Below, in pieces: positions 1-11,242 of a DNA stretch of 64,000 nucleotides. Each line of letters opens with the position of its first letter. Position 1 is the first letter of the stretch. The stretch is taken from positions 1-64,000 of the forward strand of contig NZ_CP026362.1 of assembly GCF_004116955.1 (NCBI RefSeq), written 5' to 3'. The position numbers and the translations under genes are program-made. Source of the stretch: Bacillus vallismortis. GTDB lineage: Bacteria > Bacillota > Bacilli > Bacillales > Bacillaceae. The notes under the pieces are model-generated. The model worked only from the letters and a program-made list of their open reading frames with translations. It searched no databases and was not told the origin of the DNA.

Positions 1-1675
1 TGCGCTGGCCCTCAGTATTGTGACCACGCTGGTCAGCCTGCTGATTCCATTATTAACGAAGCAGCTTGTCGACGGATTTTCCATGTCAAACCTGTCAGGC
101 ACGCAAATCGGGCTGATCGCGCTTGTTTTTTTCGTACAGGCCGGTTTAAGCGCCTATGCCACCTATGCGCTTAACTATAATGGACAAAAAATCATTTCCG
201 GGCTGCGGGATTTATTATGGAAGAAATTAATTAAGCTCCCTGTCCCTTATTTCGATACAAACGCTTCCGGAGAAACCGTCAGCCGCGTGACGAATGATAC
301 GATGGTGGTCAAAGAATTGATCACAACCCATATCAGCGGGTTTATTACAGGCATCATTTCAGTCATTGGATCTCTGACAATCTTGTTTATTATGAATTGG
401 AAGCTGACACTGCTTGTATTAGTTGTCGTTCCGCTTGCCGCTCTAATCCTAATCCCGATTGGCCGGAAGATGTTCACCATTTCTCGGGAAACGCAAGATG
501 AAACAGCCCGTTTTACCGGCCTGCTGAATCAAATCCTTCCGGAAATCAGACTCGTCAAGGCTTCAAATGCGGAGGTTGTCGAATATGGCGCGGGAAACTG
601 GGGATTTCTTCATTATTTAAACTGGGAGTTCGTGAAGCCAAGGTTCAGTCGCTTGTCAGTCCGCTTATCTCACTTGTATTAATGGCAGCACTTGTGGCAG
701 TCATCGGATACGGGGGCATGCAGGTCTCATCAGGCGAGCTCACTGCCGGAGCGCTCGTGGCCTTTATTTTATATTTGTTTCAAATTATTATGCCGATGGG
801 CCAGATCACAACGTTTTTTACACAGCTGCAAAAATCAATCGGCGCAACCGAACGGATGATTGAGATTTTGTCAGAAGAAGAGAAGATACTGTCACAGGAA
901 AACAAATCGAAAACGCGCATTTGCCTATCCAGCTTGATCGTGTGTCTTTTGGATATAAGCCTGATCAGCTGATTTTGAAAGAGATCAGCGCCGTCATTGA
1001 AGCAGGGAAAGTAACAGCGATTGTCGGTCCGAGTGGCGGAGGAAAAACAACATTGTTTAAGCTGCTTGAACGTTTTTATTCACCGACTGCAGGGATCATT
1101 CGGCTGGGGAAGAGCCGGTTGACACTTACTCGCTTGAATCGTGGCGGGAGCATATCGGGTATGTATCACAGGAAAGCCCGTTAATGTCAGGAACGATTAG
1201 AGAAAACATTTGCTACGGGTTAGAACGTGATGTAACGGACGCTGAGATCGAAAAGGCCGCGGAGATGGCATACGCGCTCAATTTCATAAAGGAGCTTCCG
1301 AATCAGCTTGATACGGAGGTAGGCGAACGCGGCATTATGCTGTCAGGCGGACAAAGGCAAAGAATCGCGATTGCGAGAGCGCTTCTCCGAGATCCGAGCA
1401 TTCTCATGCTTGATGAAGCGACCTCAAGCCTTGACAGCCAATCTGAAAAATCAGTCCAGCAGGCGCTCGAGGTGCTGATGGAGGGCCGCACAACGATTGT
1501 CATCGCTCACCGCCTCTCTACTGTTGTAGACGCGGACCAGCTGCTGTTTGTTGAAAAAGGAGAAATTACCGGACGGGGAACCCATCATGAATTAATGGCT
1601 TCGCATGATCTATATAAAGATTTTGCTGAACAGCAGCTCAAAATGAACGCGGATTTAGAAAACAAAGCCGGGTAA
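1..1675 (+). CDS. bmrA: BmrA multidrug ABC exporter (5' partial, frameshifted)
   Basis: Half-transporter of the ABC exporter family: an N-terminal transmembrane domain fused to an ATPase, working as a homodimer to expel drugs across the membrane. The start lies outside the window. Membrane helices are read up to about base 900, followed by Walker A (GPSGGGKTT, near 1027), the signature [13 protein letters not shown] (near 1340) and Walker [13 protein letters not shown] (near 1400). The reading frame breaks three times, each explained by one missing base in a run: AAA at 595-597, a G near 882, and GGGG at 1106-1109. Protein on each side fits BmrA closely, so I read these as sequence errors, not true pseudogenisation. 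It ends in NADLENKAG as I recall for BmrA. Confidence 0.9.
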
Positions 1676-1737
1676 ATTTTGGTCGAATCAGCCAGCAAAA
1701 AAACGGGGGGATTTTCCCAATCCTTCCTTTTGAACTA

Positions 1738-1765
1738 TTGAGGGGCTGACGATTTATGGTATACT
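1738..1765 (+). promoter_or_regulatory. Candidate sigma-A promoter of yvcD
   Basis: TTGAGG (1738-1743), 16 bp spacer, TATACT (1760-1765) with an upstream TGG that makes an extended -10. It lies 37 bp before the yvcD start. Seen by eye only. Confidence 0.45.
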
Positions 1766-1801
1766 ACTGACGGTAATATTGTATAAAAACGGAGGGTAGT
1801 T

Positions 1802-3252
1802 GTGGGAAAACACACTTCTGAACATAAAAATCACGCACAAATTGTCCAGCTGCTTCAAGATGGACAATATTTTTTTCATAAAGGCTTGAAAGCGTATAAA
1901 GAGCGCAATCTGAAACGGGCAAGCAAACTGATTCAACGCGCGGTTCATTTGGAGCCGGAGGATTCAGAGATGCTTTCGCAGCTTGCGGTCATTTATTCAG
2001 AAATGGGCCAATATCAAGAGTCGAACGATCTTCTTGATTATATTATGGCAAATCTGGAGACCGAAATGCCGGAGTGCCATTACTTTAAAGCGAATAATTT
2101 TGCCCATCTGGGACTCTTTCAAGAAGCTTATAAAGAAGCGGCCGCTTATTCAGATGCGATCCGGACGGGGAATTCGCTGAAGAAAACGATAGTCTGCTTG
2201 AATTGCTAGATTTAGGAGACGGCGGGCCTGAGGATTCTCTGTATGATCAGGATGAATTGCTGGTGAAACAGGATCGGGCAAAGTCCCTCTTGGAAAGCGG
2301 CCAGCTTGCTGAAGCTGTGGCGGCGCTTGAGGAAATCACAGCTGAATCCGGAGCTTTGGTCAGCATACAACAATCTGGCGCTCGCCTATTTCTATTCAGG
2401 CAACATCGTTAAAGCAAAGGAAACCGCTTATCAAGTGCTCAGTCATAATGAAGGAAATCTTCATGCCTTATGCAATCTTCTCGTTTTCTACTATTATGAA
2501 AGAGAAGACGAAAAAGTGGCGGAATTGAGTGACCGGCTTTCTAATGTGTATCCGATGCTATTGGAACAGCGATACAAACTTGGAGCTACTTTGGCGCTGT
2601 CGGCCGCTATGAGCTCGGATATAAATGGCTCAAGTCATTATATAAAAGCGGTTTTGAAGGCGATGACACATTCTTTTACTGGCTCTCGTGCTCCGCTTAT
2701 TTTACAGGGCATACTGAATTCGCCGAGACGATCTGGAGAAAAGTCGAGTCGCAATATCCCGGAGAAGACCGCCCGGCTCCCTGGGTTGAACGGAGGGAAG
2801 CACTCCCTTCATCGGTAGAGCAGCGTCTCGCAGCCTATTATATCAGCAGCACAAAGGGAGAAACGGAGCATCTTGAAGCGGTGATACACTCGAAGAGAAT
2901 CACCGCTCCTTTCGAAAATCATTTTGTAAGGCTGCTCTTGAATGGAGAATCGGCGGCTGCTGATGTATCAGAGGATGCGCTTTTCGCTTATCAAACCGTC
3001 AAATTATTGGAGCAAGCTGAAAAAGAAGAAATGAAAACAGAGGTCATGAGCTGCTGGGTGTTCCATGTCATTCAGCAAATCCGGGCTGCCGTTCCATTGA
3101 AAAATGAGAAGGGCTGGGCAGCTGCGATTTGTTATATTTGGAAAGAAGCTCACGGAAAACATGATACGAAAAAAGACACAGCGGCCCGATTTGGCATCTC
3201 TCCGGCAACGCTGACGAAATATATGAAATATATTGATGATATTCTAGAATAG
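1802..3252 (+). CDS. yvcD: YvcD, tetratricopeptide-repeat protein (frameshifted)
   Basis: Cytosolic TPR protein of unknown precise role. The GTG start at 1802 has a good ribosome site (GGAGGG) just upstream. The protein is built of helical TPR units; the C-terminus ends in an HTH-like segment (TAARFGISPATLTKYMKYID). The frame breaks three times: one G missing near 2158, two bases (AT) missing near 2346, one T missing near 2598. Between the breaks the sequence matches YvcD with hardly any change, so these are probably sequence errors. It sits between bmrA and cwlO and ends in its own terminator, so it appears to be a single transcription unit. Confidence 0.85.
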
Positions 3253-3261
3253 AATATTTTG

Positions 3262-3290
3262 AAGAGTCGATTTGTATAATCGACTCTTTT
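3262..3290 (+). terminator. Rho-independent terminator of yvcD
   Basis: The stem arms AAGAGTCGAT and ATCGACTCTT flank a 7-nt loop and are followed by a T run. It lies 10 bp after the yvcD stop. Confidence 0.85.
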
Positions 3291-3370
3291 TTTATTTGAT
3301 AGATTATAGTAATAGAATAATATCGACAGTTTTTTTAGGTGTTTAAGAAAAATGACAAACGATGAATGAC

Positions 3371-3631
3371 TTGACATCTGTTTGAAACACAAATGTAATA
3401 AAATTTATCGCTAATTTGTCGAAACTTGATGGTATAATGATTCTCGTACATAAGGAATTAGTGTTTTTTACATATGATGTGAAATAAACGCTATACAGCC
3501 AGAATAAGAGATACACAGAAACATTAACCATAAACAACCATCATTCCTCGTAGAGTATGAGGAACGAAACTTGATGTTTAAAATACGATTCCACATGAGA
3601 ACAGGTTCACAGTAAAGGGGAGATATTAAAA
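3371..3631 (+). promoter_or_regulatory. cwlO promoter and long 5' leader
   Basis: TTGACA (3371-3376), 17 bp, TGTAAT (3394-3399) forms a near-ideal sigma-A promoter; a second TATAAT lies at 3433-3438 without a clear -35. The leader to the cwlO start is roughly 190-230 nt, unusually long, and holds a hairpin (TTCCTC...GAGGAA, about 3544-3564). cwlO is known to be a WalRK target; the TGTAAT at 3394 could be half of a WalR box, but I do not see a convincing second half-site. Confidence 0.5.
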
Positions 3632-5022
3632 GTGAGAAAGAGTTTATTGACACTTGGTTTGGCTTCCGTCATCGGGACAAGCAGTTTTTTGATCCCATTT
3701 ACAAGTAAAACTGCATCGGCGGAAACATTAGATGAAAAGAAACAAAATATCGAAAGCAAGCAATCTGAGGTTGCTTCCAGCATAGAAGCGAAGGAAAAAG
3801 AATTAACTGCGCTTCAGGAAAATCAATCAAAGATTGAAAAAGAACTAAAAGACATTAACGATAAGGCGCTTAATACAAGCAACGAGATCGAAGATAAAAA
3901 AGAAGAAAACGCTAAAACAAAGAAGAAATCAAAAAGCTGAAAAAAGAGATTAAAGAAACAGAAGCCCGTATTGAAAAGCGTAACGAAATCCTGAAAAAAC
4001 GCGTTCGTTCTTTACAGGAAAGCGGCGGATCTCAAGGATACATAGATGTCCTTTTAGGGTCAACAAGCTTTGGTGACTTTATCTCTCGCGCGACTGCGGT
4101 TTCATCAATTGTTGATGCAGACAAAGATTTAATCAAGCAGCAAGAGCAGGATAAAGCGAAACTTGAAGATTCTGAAGCGGATTTGAATAATAAGCTGAAA
4201 GAAGTTCAAGCTGCATTGGCTAAATTAGAAACCATGCAAAAAGAGCTTGATAAACAGCTTGATGAAAAAGACAAGCTATTCGAAGAAGCAAAAGCAAGCC
4301 AGAAGAAAACGGCTGACGCGATTTCTGAATTAAAATCAGAAGCGTCTGAGCTTGCGAACCAAAAAGCAGATACCGAAGCAGAACAAGCACGCATCAAAAA
4401 AGAACAAGAAGCTGCGGCTGCTTTGATCAAAAAGCAGGAAGAAGCGCAAAAAGCATCTGATGAGACACAAACAGCTACAACTGAAACAGCAAGCTCATCT
4501 CATGATGATTCTTCAAACAACAATTCTTCTAAGAGTTCATCAAACAGTTCGTCTAACAGCTCATCTTCTAAGAAGAGAAGCAGCTCAAACAGCAATTCAG
4601 GCGGCACTGTCATCAGTAACTCAGGCGGAATTGAAGGCGCGATCAGCGTTGGTTCAAGCATTGTCGGAAGATCACCGTACAAATTTGGCGGCGGACGCTC
4701 TCAGTCTGATATCAACAACCGTATTTTGACTGCTCATCATTCGTACGCTGGGCATACGCTTCTGCAGGTGTCAACCTTGGACCTGTCGGCGGAACAACAA
4801 CTGATACGTTAGTTGCTAGAGGACAGCTGTCAGCGCGTCTGAAATGAAGCGCGGAGACTTAGTTTTCTTGACACATACAAAACAAACGGTCACGTTGGAA
4901 TTTACTTAGGAAACGGTACTTTCCTAAACGATAATTCATCTCACGGTGTATCTATTGACTCAATGAGCAACGTTTACTGGAAAAAGGCATTTAAAGGCGT
5001 TGTAAGACGTGTTGTTCAATAA
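3632..5022 (+). CDS. cwlO: CwlO, secreted D,L-endopeptidase (frameshifted)
   Basis: Cell-wall hydrolase needed for cell elongation; it cuts peptidoglycan peptide cross-links and is activated by FtsEX. GTG start at 3632 after AAAGGGGAG. A signal peptide (about 30 residues, ending near TASA-ET) is followed by long Lys/Glu-rich coiled coils, a Ser/Asn linker (about 4490-4610) and an NlpC/P60 domain with the catalytic Cys in DCSSF (codon 4731-4733) and the His in NGHVGIY. Four single-base losses break the frame: an A near 3920, a T in 4724-4727, a G near 4825 and a T near 4868. All fit missing homopolymer or doublet bases, and flanking protein is intact, so sequencing error is likelier than real loss. 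Confidence 0.9.
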
Positions 5023-5032
5023 TAAATAAGAC

Positions 5033-5064
5033 AAGGGCCTTCTTGAACAGAAGGCTCTTTCTTT
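5033..5064 (+). terminator. Terminator of cwlO
   Basis: Arms AAGGGCCTTCT and AGAAGGCTCTT (one G-U pair) with loop TGAAC, followed by a T-rich tract, 11 bp after the cwlO stop. Confidence 0.8.
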
Positions 5065-5229
5065 ATTAATACATATACCCTTTTAAAAAACATTTAATCA
5101 TGATCAGAAAAAAATGAGCAAAAAAAATAGCGTATCACCCTGAGATTTTATAGGATATGGGTAAGGTATACGTTAGATGGGGACTCTTATCATATAAAGA
5201 AGCGCCCCAACTTGAAAAAGACGTGTTAA

Positions 5230-6192
<963 letters not shown>

Positions 6193-6317
6193 AAGGCTGT
6201 CATACGAGTTTCACATTACGTTACTGGGTTTTAATTCCGCTGTAACAGTTGTGTAATGCTTTTCGGTTATGATTAATAACGTAATTGACCCCCTTTTTAT
6301 AATGAATACACTTTTTT

Positions 6318-6352
6318 GGCACGGATTCTCCAGTTATCCGTGTCCTTTTTTT
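6318..6352 (+). terminator. Terminator downstream of trxB
   Basis: GGCACGGAT and ATCCGTGTC pair around a 9-nt loop and are followed by seven T. It lies about 125 bp after the trxB stop within the 326-bp gap to yvcI; nothing else certain is seen in that gap. Confidence 0.75.
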
Positions 6353-6518
6353 GTCCAAAAATAAAAGGCGGTTGCCTATTCCATAAAAATCACCTGAATT
6401 CATGAATGAATATGCTGTAAAATAAGAAAAGATTGTCAATGTCTCTTCATTGTGGGAGGCATCTTGAAGCGGTATAATAAAGAGACGATGACAGGACGAG
6501 AAGGTTAGGTGAACGTAC

Positions 6519-6984
6519 TTGCAAAGAGTGACAAATTGTGTGCTTCAGACGGATGACAAGGTCCTTCTGCTGCAAAAGCCGAGACGCGGCTGGTGGGTCG
6601 CGCCGGGAGGCAAGATGGAGAGCGGGGAATCAGTCAGAGATTCCGTCATCAGAGAGTACAGAGAAGAGACAGGTATCTATATCATAAACCCTCAGTTAAA
6701 AGGCGTTTTTACCTTTATCATTAAAGAAGGTGACCAGATTGTCTCTGAGTGGATGATGTTTACGTTTGTCGCTGATTCATATACCGGACAAAATGTATCC
6801 GAATCAGAGGAAGGCAAATTGCAGTGGCACAATATTGAGGAGATTCAAAACTTGCCTATGGCCCCGGGAGACGGCCATTCTTGATTTTATGATGAAGGGC
6901 CAAGGGCTGCTGCACGGCACCTTTACGTATACACCGGACTTCAAGCTGCTCAGTTATCGTTTAGATCCGCAGCATATCAAGTAA
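6519..6984 (+). CDS. yvcI: YvcI, Nudix hydrolase (frameshifted)
   Basis: Nudix-family pyrophosphohydrolase, first gene of the yvcI-rapZ-glmR-whiA-crh-yvcN cluster. The Nudix box is complete (GGKMESGESVRDSVIREYREETG). Substrate not predictable from sequence; Nudix homologues act on nucleoside diphosphate derivatives or NTPs. The TTG at 6519 fits an AGGTGA ribosome site, but the start I recall for YvcI (MTYLQRV) would begin a few codons upstream and is out of frame here, so a local indel is possible. Near 6877 two bases (AT) appear to be missing; the downstream frame carries the expected end LDPQHIK up to 6984. Confidence 0.85.
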
Positions 6985-7005
6985 AAAGTAGTCAGGGGGA
7001 GAAAG

Positions 7006-7888
7006 ATGAGCGTTAGTGAATCACATGATATTCAGCTAGTCATTATAACCGGAATGTCGGGAGCGGGAAAAACGGTCGCCATTCAAAGCTTTGAAGACCT
7101 CGGCTATTTCTGCGTCGATAATCTTCCCCTTCATTGCTTCCGAAATTTTTAGAGCTGATGAAGGAATCAAATTCGAAAATGAGCAAGGTTGCGCTCGTGA
7201 TGGATTTGCGCGGCCGTGAATTTTTTGACCGGCTGATTGAGGCGCTGGATGAGATGGCGGAAAATCCGTGGATTACTCCTCGTATTTTATTTTTAGATGC
7301 AAAGGATTCCATCTCGTCACGAGATATAAAGAAACGAGACGTTCGCATCCGCTGGCATCGACTGGCCTGCCGCTTGAGGGCATTGGCTGGAACGGGAGCT
7401 GCTTGAGGAATTAAAAGGCCGCTCTCAAATCATTTATGATACGTCAACATGAAGCCGCGTGATTTACGTGAAAAAATCGTACAGCACTTTGCGTCAAACC
7501 AAGGAGAAACATTTACCGTGAATGTCATGTCATTTGGTTTTAAATACGGTATCCCGATTGACGCAGACCTCGTCTTTGATGTCAGATTTTTGCCGAATCC
7601 TTACTATATTGAAAGCATGCGTCCGCTGACTGGCAAGGATAAAGAGGTTTCTCTTACGTCATGAAGTGGAATGAAACGCAGAAGTTCAATGAAAAATTGA
7701 TCGATCTGCTGAGCTTTATGCTGCCTTCATATAAAAGAGAAGGAAAAAGCCAGGTTGTCATTGCGATCGGCTGCACAGGGGGCCAGCACCGCTCTGTGAC
7801 ACTTGCCGAACATTTAGCTGATTATTTCAAGAAGGATTACTATTCTCATGTTACTCACCGGGACATTGAAAAGAGAAGCCGGAAATAA
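7006..7888 (+). CDS. rapZ: RapZ-type P-loop nucleotide-binding protein YvcJ (frameshifted)
   Basis: RapZ/YvcJ family GTPase/ATPase; the B. subtilis protein is linked to competence expression, and E. coli RapZ is an RNA adaptor controlling glmS. ATG at 7006 follows GGGGGAG. Walker A GMSGAGKT lies at residues 16-23; the C-terminal domain holds [10 protein letters not shown]. Five small deletions break the frame: C in 7126-7129, C near 7313, G near 7389, G near 7445, T near 7651. Five losses in 880 bases with otherwise intact protein argue for sequence error. The stop (7886-7888) almost touches the glmR start at 7890, so the two are translationally close. Confidence 0.88.
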
Positions 7889-7889
7889 G

Positions 7890-8839
7890 ATGGAACAAAA
7901 ACCGAAAATCGCAATCTTTGGCGGCGGTACGGGTCTTTCTGTATTGCTCCGGGGCTTGAAGCATAAACCAGTTGACATTACGGCCATTGTGACAGTTGCC
8001 GATGATGGAGGAAGCTCCGGGCGTCTGCGCAATGAACTGAAAATTCCGCCACCCGGAGACATCAGAAACGTGCTTGCCGCTTATCCGATGTCGAGCCGCT
8101 TGTGAAGATCTCTTTCAGCACCGCTTCAATAAGGGGAATGACTTAACAGGCCATTCTCTCGGGAATTTGATTTGGCAGCGATGACGAATATAACCGGTGA
8201 TTTTTTCACGCTGTCACAGAAATGAGCAAGGTGCTGAATGTAAGAGGAAAGGTTTTGCCAGCTGCTAATGCCAGTGTCGTTCTGCATGCAGAGATGGAAG
8301 ACGGCCGCGTGGTCTCAGGCGAGTCCACGATCCCGGCGTACGGACAGCGCATTAAGCGTGTGTTTCTTACGCCGGAACATATTGATCCGCTGCCGGAAAC
8401 GATAGAGGTAATCAGGGAAGCGGATTTGATTATTATCGGCCCGGGTAGCCTCTATACAAGCATTCTTCCCAATTTGCTCGTTCCAAAAATCGGGGAAGAA
8501 GTCATAAAGGCGCCGGCGAAAAAAGTATACATTTGCAACGTGATGACTCAGCCCGGCGAAACGCTCCATTACACCGCTGCTGATCATGTAAAAGCGCTCA
8601 ATCAGCATATGGGCTGCGATTTCATTGATACGATATTAGTGAACAGTGAAGACATTCCTGACGAAATCAAACGTAAGTACGAAATGGAATCGGCGCGCCC
8701 TGTTGATTTTGATATCGAAGAGCTAAAAGCGCTAGGGCTGGAAGTCATCAGAGATCAAATCGTAACGCATAAAAATGACGTAATTCGTCACGATACACAT
8801 AAAGTGGCCTCTCTTCTTGTCGATTTACTAAAAGAATGA
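7890..8839 (+). CDS. glmR: GlmR (YvcK), regulator of gluconeogenic growth and envelope synthesis (frameshifted)
   Basis: YvcK/GlmR binds UDP-GlcNAc and stimulates GlmS, channelling carbon into peptidoglycan precursors; needed on gluconeogenic carbon sources. A Rossmann-like nucleotide-binding fold of the CofD family is marked by [14 protein letters not shown] at the N-terminus, [10 protein letters not shown] and, later, [11 protein letters not shown]. The frame is broken four times within 130 bases: T near 8081, T or G near 8103, T near 8172, T in the run near 8203. From 8207 to the stop the frame is clean. ATG at 7890 (MEQKPKIA) is chosen because it begins just after the rapZ stop. Confidence 0.9.
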
Positions 8840-8861
8840 AGCCTTGAAATGAGGTGGCTAT

Positions 8862-9810
8862 ATGTCATTTGCATCAGAAACAAAAAAGAATTAACGAATT
8901 TGGAAGTGAAAGACTGCTGCATTAACGCAGAGCTGTCTGCGCTTATCCGGATGAACGGAGCATTATCCTTTACAAACCGCCATCTCGTACTTGATGTTCA
9001 AACTGAAAATGCGGCGATTGCCCGCCGCATCTATACATTGCTGAAAAAACAATATATGTGTCGGTCGAGCTGCTGGTCAGAAAGAAAATGCGGCTGAAGA
9101 AGAATAACGTCTATATTGTGCGTTTTTCGGAAAATGCCAAAACAATTTTAGAGGATTTAAAAATACTCGGGGAGAATTTTGTGTTTGAACGAAGTATTTC
9201 GGAAGAGCTGGTCAAAAAGAGATGCTGCAAACGTTCTTATATGAGAGGGGCATTTTTGGCGGGAGGTTCGGTCAATAATCCGGAAACCTCCTCGTATCAT
9301 TTAGAAATCTTCTCTCTTTATAAGGAGCATAACGATTCATTATGCGACCTGTTAAATGAGTTTCAGTTAAACAGCAAAACGCTCGAACGGAAAAAAGGCT
9401 ATATCACTTATTTAAAAGAGGCTGAAAAGATTACCGAATTTCTGAACGTCATCGGTGCCCACAATTCGCTGCTGCGATTTGAGGATGTCAGAATCGTCAG
9501 GGATATGAGAAATTCGGTCAATCGCCTCGTGAATTGTGAAACAGCCAACTTAAACAAAACGATCGGCGCTTCGCTCAGGCAGGTGGAAAATATCAAATAC
9601 ATCGATGAAAGAATCGGCTTGGATGCGCTTCCTGAAAAGCTTCGGGAAATCGCGCAGCTGCGGATTGATTATCAAGAAGTGACGCTGAAAGAACTAGGGG
9701 AAATGGTAACAAGCGGGAAAATCAGCAAATCAGGGATCAATCACAGGCTGAGAAAACTTGACGAAATCGCAGAACAGCTGCGGACAGGGCAAACCGTCAC
9801 TTTAAAATAA
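8862..9810 (+). CDS. whiA: WhiA (YvcL), LAGLIDADG-fold DNA-binding cell division factor (frameshifted)
   Basis: WhiA couples a degenerate homing-endonuclease fold to a C-terminal HTH; in Bacillus it aids Z-ring formation and chromosome segregation. ATG at 8862 ([11 protein letters not shown]) follows GAGGTGG. Two single-base losses break the frame: one A in the run 8882-8887 and a C near 9055. The remainder from 9058 to 9810 is intact and includes the HTH region ([19 protein letters not shown]). The arrangement with glmR and crh is conserved across Firmicutes. Confidence 0.92.
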
Positions 9811-9833
9811 CCGTAAAGAAAAGGGGAGATCTT

Positions 9834-10091
9834 ATGGTTCAACAGAAAGTGGAAGTTCGATTAAAGACAGGACTGCAGGCGCGTCCTGCTGCTTTGTTTG
9901 TACAAGAGGCAAACCGGTTTACGTCAGATGTGTTTCTTGAGAAGGATGGGAAAAAAGTAAATGCAAAAAGCATCATGGGGCTGATGAGCCTTGCGGTAAG
10001 CACAGGCACTGAGGTTACCTTGATTGCCCAGGGAGAAGACGAACAAGAGGCGCTGGAAAAGCTGGCTGCTTATGTTCAAGAAGAAGTTTAG
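9834..10091 (+). CDS. crh: Crh, catabolite repression HPr-like protein
   Basis: HPr paralogue of 85 residues that, when phosphorylated on Ser46 by HPr kinase, serves as co-repressor for CcpA. The usual active His15 of HPr is replaced by Gln (TGLQARPA), the hallmark of Crh, so it cannot act in PTS phosphotransfer. Ser46 lies in the conserved KSIMGLMSLA. ATG at 9834 follows AAGGGGAG. Frame intact. Crh is also reported to interact with GlmR-cluster functions (methylglyoxal synthase binding), but nothing here tests this. Confidence 0.97.
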   Translation: MVQQKVEVRLKTGLQARPAALFVQEANRFTSDVFLEKDGKKVNAKSIMGLMSLAVSTGTEVTLIAQGEDEQEALEKLAAYVQEEV

Positions 10092-10100
10092 GTGATAAAA

Positions 10101-10854
10101 ATGAGTGATTTTTTAAAAGACTGTTTTCAGAAAATCGGCTGGGAGAAAGACCATGTCAGCTTCGGCGATCTCCCCCTTTTTCTCGAAGCAATGGCATACC
10201 GTTTTCCATTTGAAAACCGTGCCGTACTCGCAAAAGAGAATTATAAGGTAACAAAAGAAGAGCTGTTGCGCCGTCTGGTCAAAGAACAACGGGGCGGCCT
10301 GTGCTACGATTTAAATGGTTTGCTTTATTTTGTCCTGCGTGAGGCCGGGTTTCATGTGAAGCTCATTCGGGAACGGTTTATGCAGGAAAACAAGAAGAGT
10401 GGGCATTAGACGGGACGCATGCTGCTGTATGGCTGTCTGCGGAAAAAGGCGAGTACATCGTTGATATCGGCTTCGGCATCAACCTGGCGCTCCAGCCGAT
10501 ACCGCTTTCTGGAGAAACGGTACAATCACCTGTCGGGTCATTTCGAATCAAAGAAGAAGAAACAGAAAAGGGCAGCCATGTTCTATTGATGGACAAGGGA
10601 GACGGCTGGCAAATCGGTTACGCTTTTACCCTTGATGAGAGCGATGCCGGTGATTTAGATGACATGAAGGACATGATTCACTCTCATGAAAAATCTCCTT
10701 TAACAAATCACCGCTCGCTTCAAAGCTGACACCAAACGGACGGATGGTCATGACAGACCGCCATTTCACGATTCATGAAAACGGCGGTGAAGGCCAAAAA
10801 CGTGACATCGGCCCTTCAGCGTTTGAAGAGAAATTAAATACTTATTTTTTGTAA
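10101..10854 (+). CDS. yvcN: YvcN, arylamine N-acetyltransferase family (frameshifted)
   Basis: NAT-family acetyl-CoA-dependent acetyltransferase. The catalytic Cys is in RGGLCYDLNGL; the His is in the GTHAAVW region in the corrected frame, and the Asp in VDIGFG. ATG at 10101 follows AGGTGAT, 9 bp after the crh stop. Two single-base losses: G in 10369-10371 and T in 10699-10701; both sides fit YvcN. Last gene of the cluster, ended by a hairpin at 10859-10888. Its last 89 bases lie antisense to the 3' end of the small lipoprotein ORF on the minus strand. Confidence 0.87.
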
Positions 10855-11098
10855 CGTGAAAAGCTTGCAGCATGTCTGCAAGCTTTTTCTTATGAACATG
10901 TATGATTACTACATCAAATGCATCATCTGGAACATATAGTTTTCCCTTTTCATATTGATAAGGAATTTGATGCTCTTTAAAGCACTCTTTTTCGTATTCA
11001 GTTAGTGTATCCCCAATTTCTATGTATTTTCCGGTATAGCTGGGCTGACATGCTGAAAGAATTGACGTTATTGTCAGAAGCAGCATAATTTTCTTCAT
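10766..11098 (-). CDS. Small predicted lipoprotein, unknown function
   Basis: 110 codons beginning MKKIMLLLTITSILSACQP: a short hydrophobic signal ending in a lipobox (LSAC), so lipid attachment to Cys17 and location on the outer face of the membrane are predicted. The mature part is mostly polar with no motif I recognise. The 3' third is odd: it runs through the yvcN terminator hairpin and antisense into yvcN, and another frame has stop codons near 10910. With missing bases common in this region, the true protein may end near residue 63. Transcription converges on yvcN. Confidence 0.55.
   Translation of the reverse strand: MKKIMLLLTITSILSACQPSYTGKYIEIGDTLTEYEKECFKEHQIPYQYEKGKLYVPDDAFDVVIIHVHKKKLADMLQAFHVTKNKYLISLQTLKGRCHVFGLHRRFHES
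10859..10888 (+). terminator. Perfect 12-bp hairpin terminator after yvcN
   Basis: AAAAGCTTGCAG / CTGCAAGCTTTT with loop CATGT, then more T. It lies 4 bp after the yvcN stop. It falls inside the minus-strand lipoprotein ORF as read here. Confidence 0.85.
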
Positions 11099-11242
11099 GA
11101 CGACACCTGCTTAACAGCAAATTTTTCCTTTTCATTCTATCATAACGTATGGAAAAAGACCATTTGCGATTCTGCCACATGCTATAATGAATTTGGAATC
11201 TTCTAGAAAAGTCATCGCGACATACATGTAAGGGGGATAAAC

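Noticed and set aside
4500-4682. Minus-strand ORF rich in Leu and Glu inside cwlO
   Set aside because: Shadow of the Ser/Asn linker repeat of cwlO; no ribosome site.
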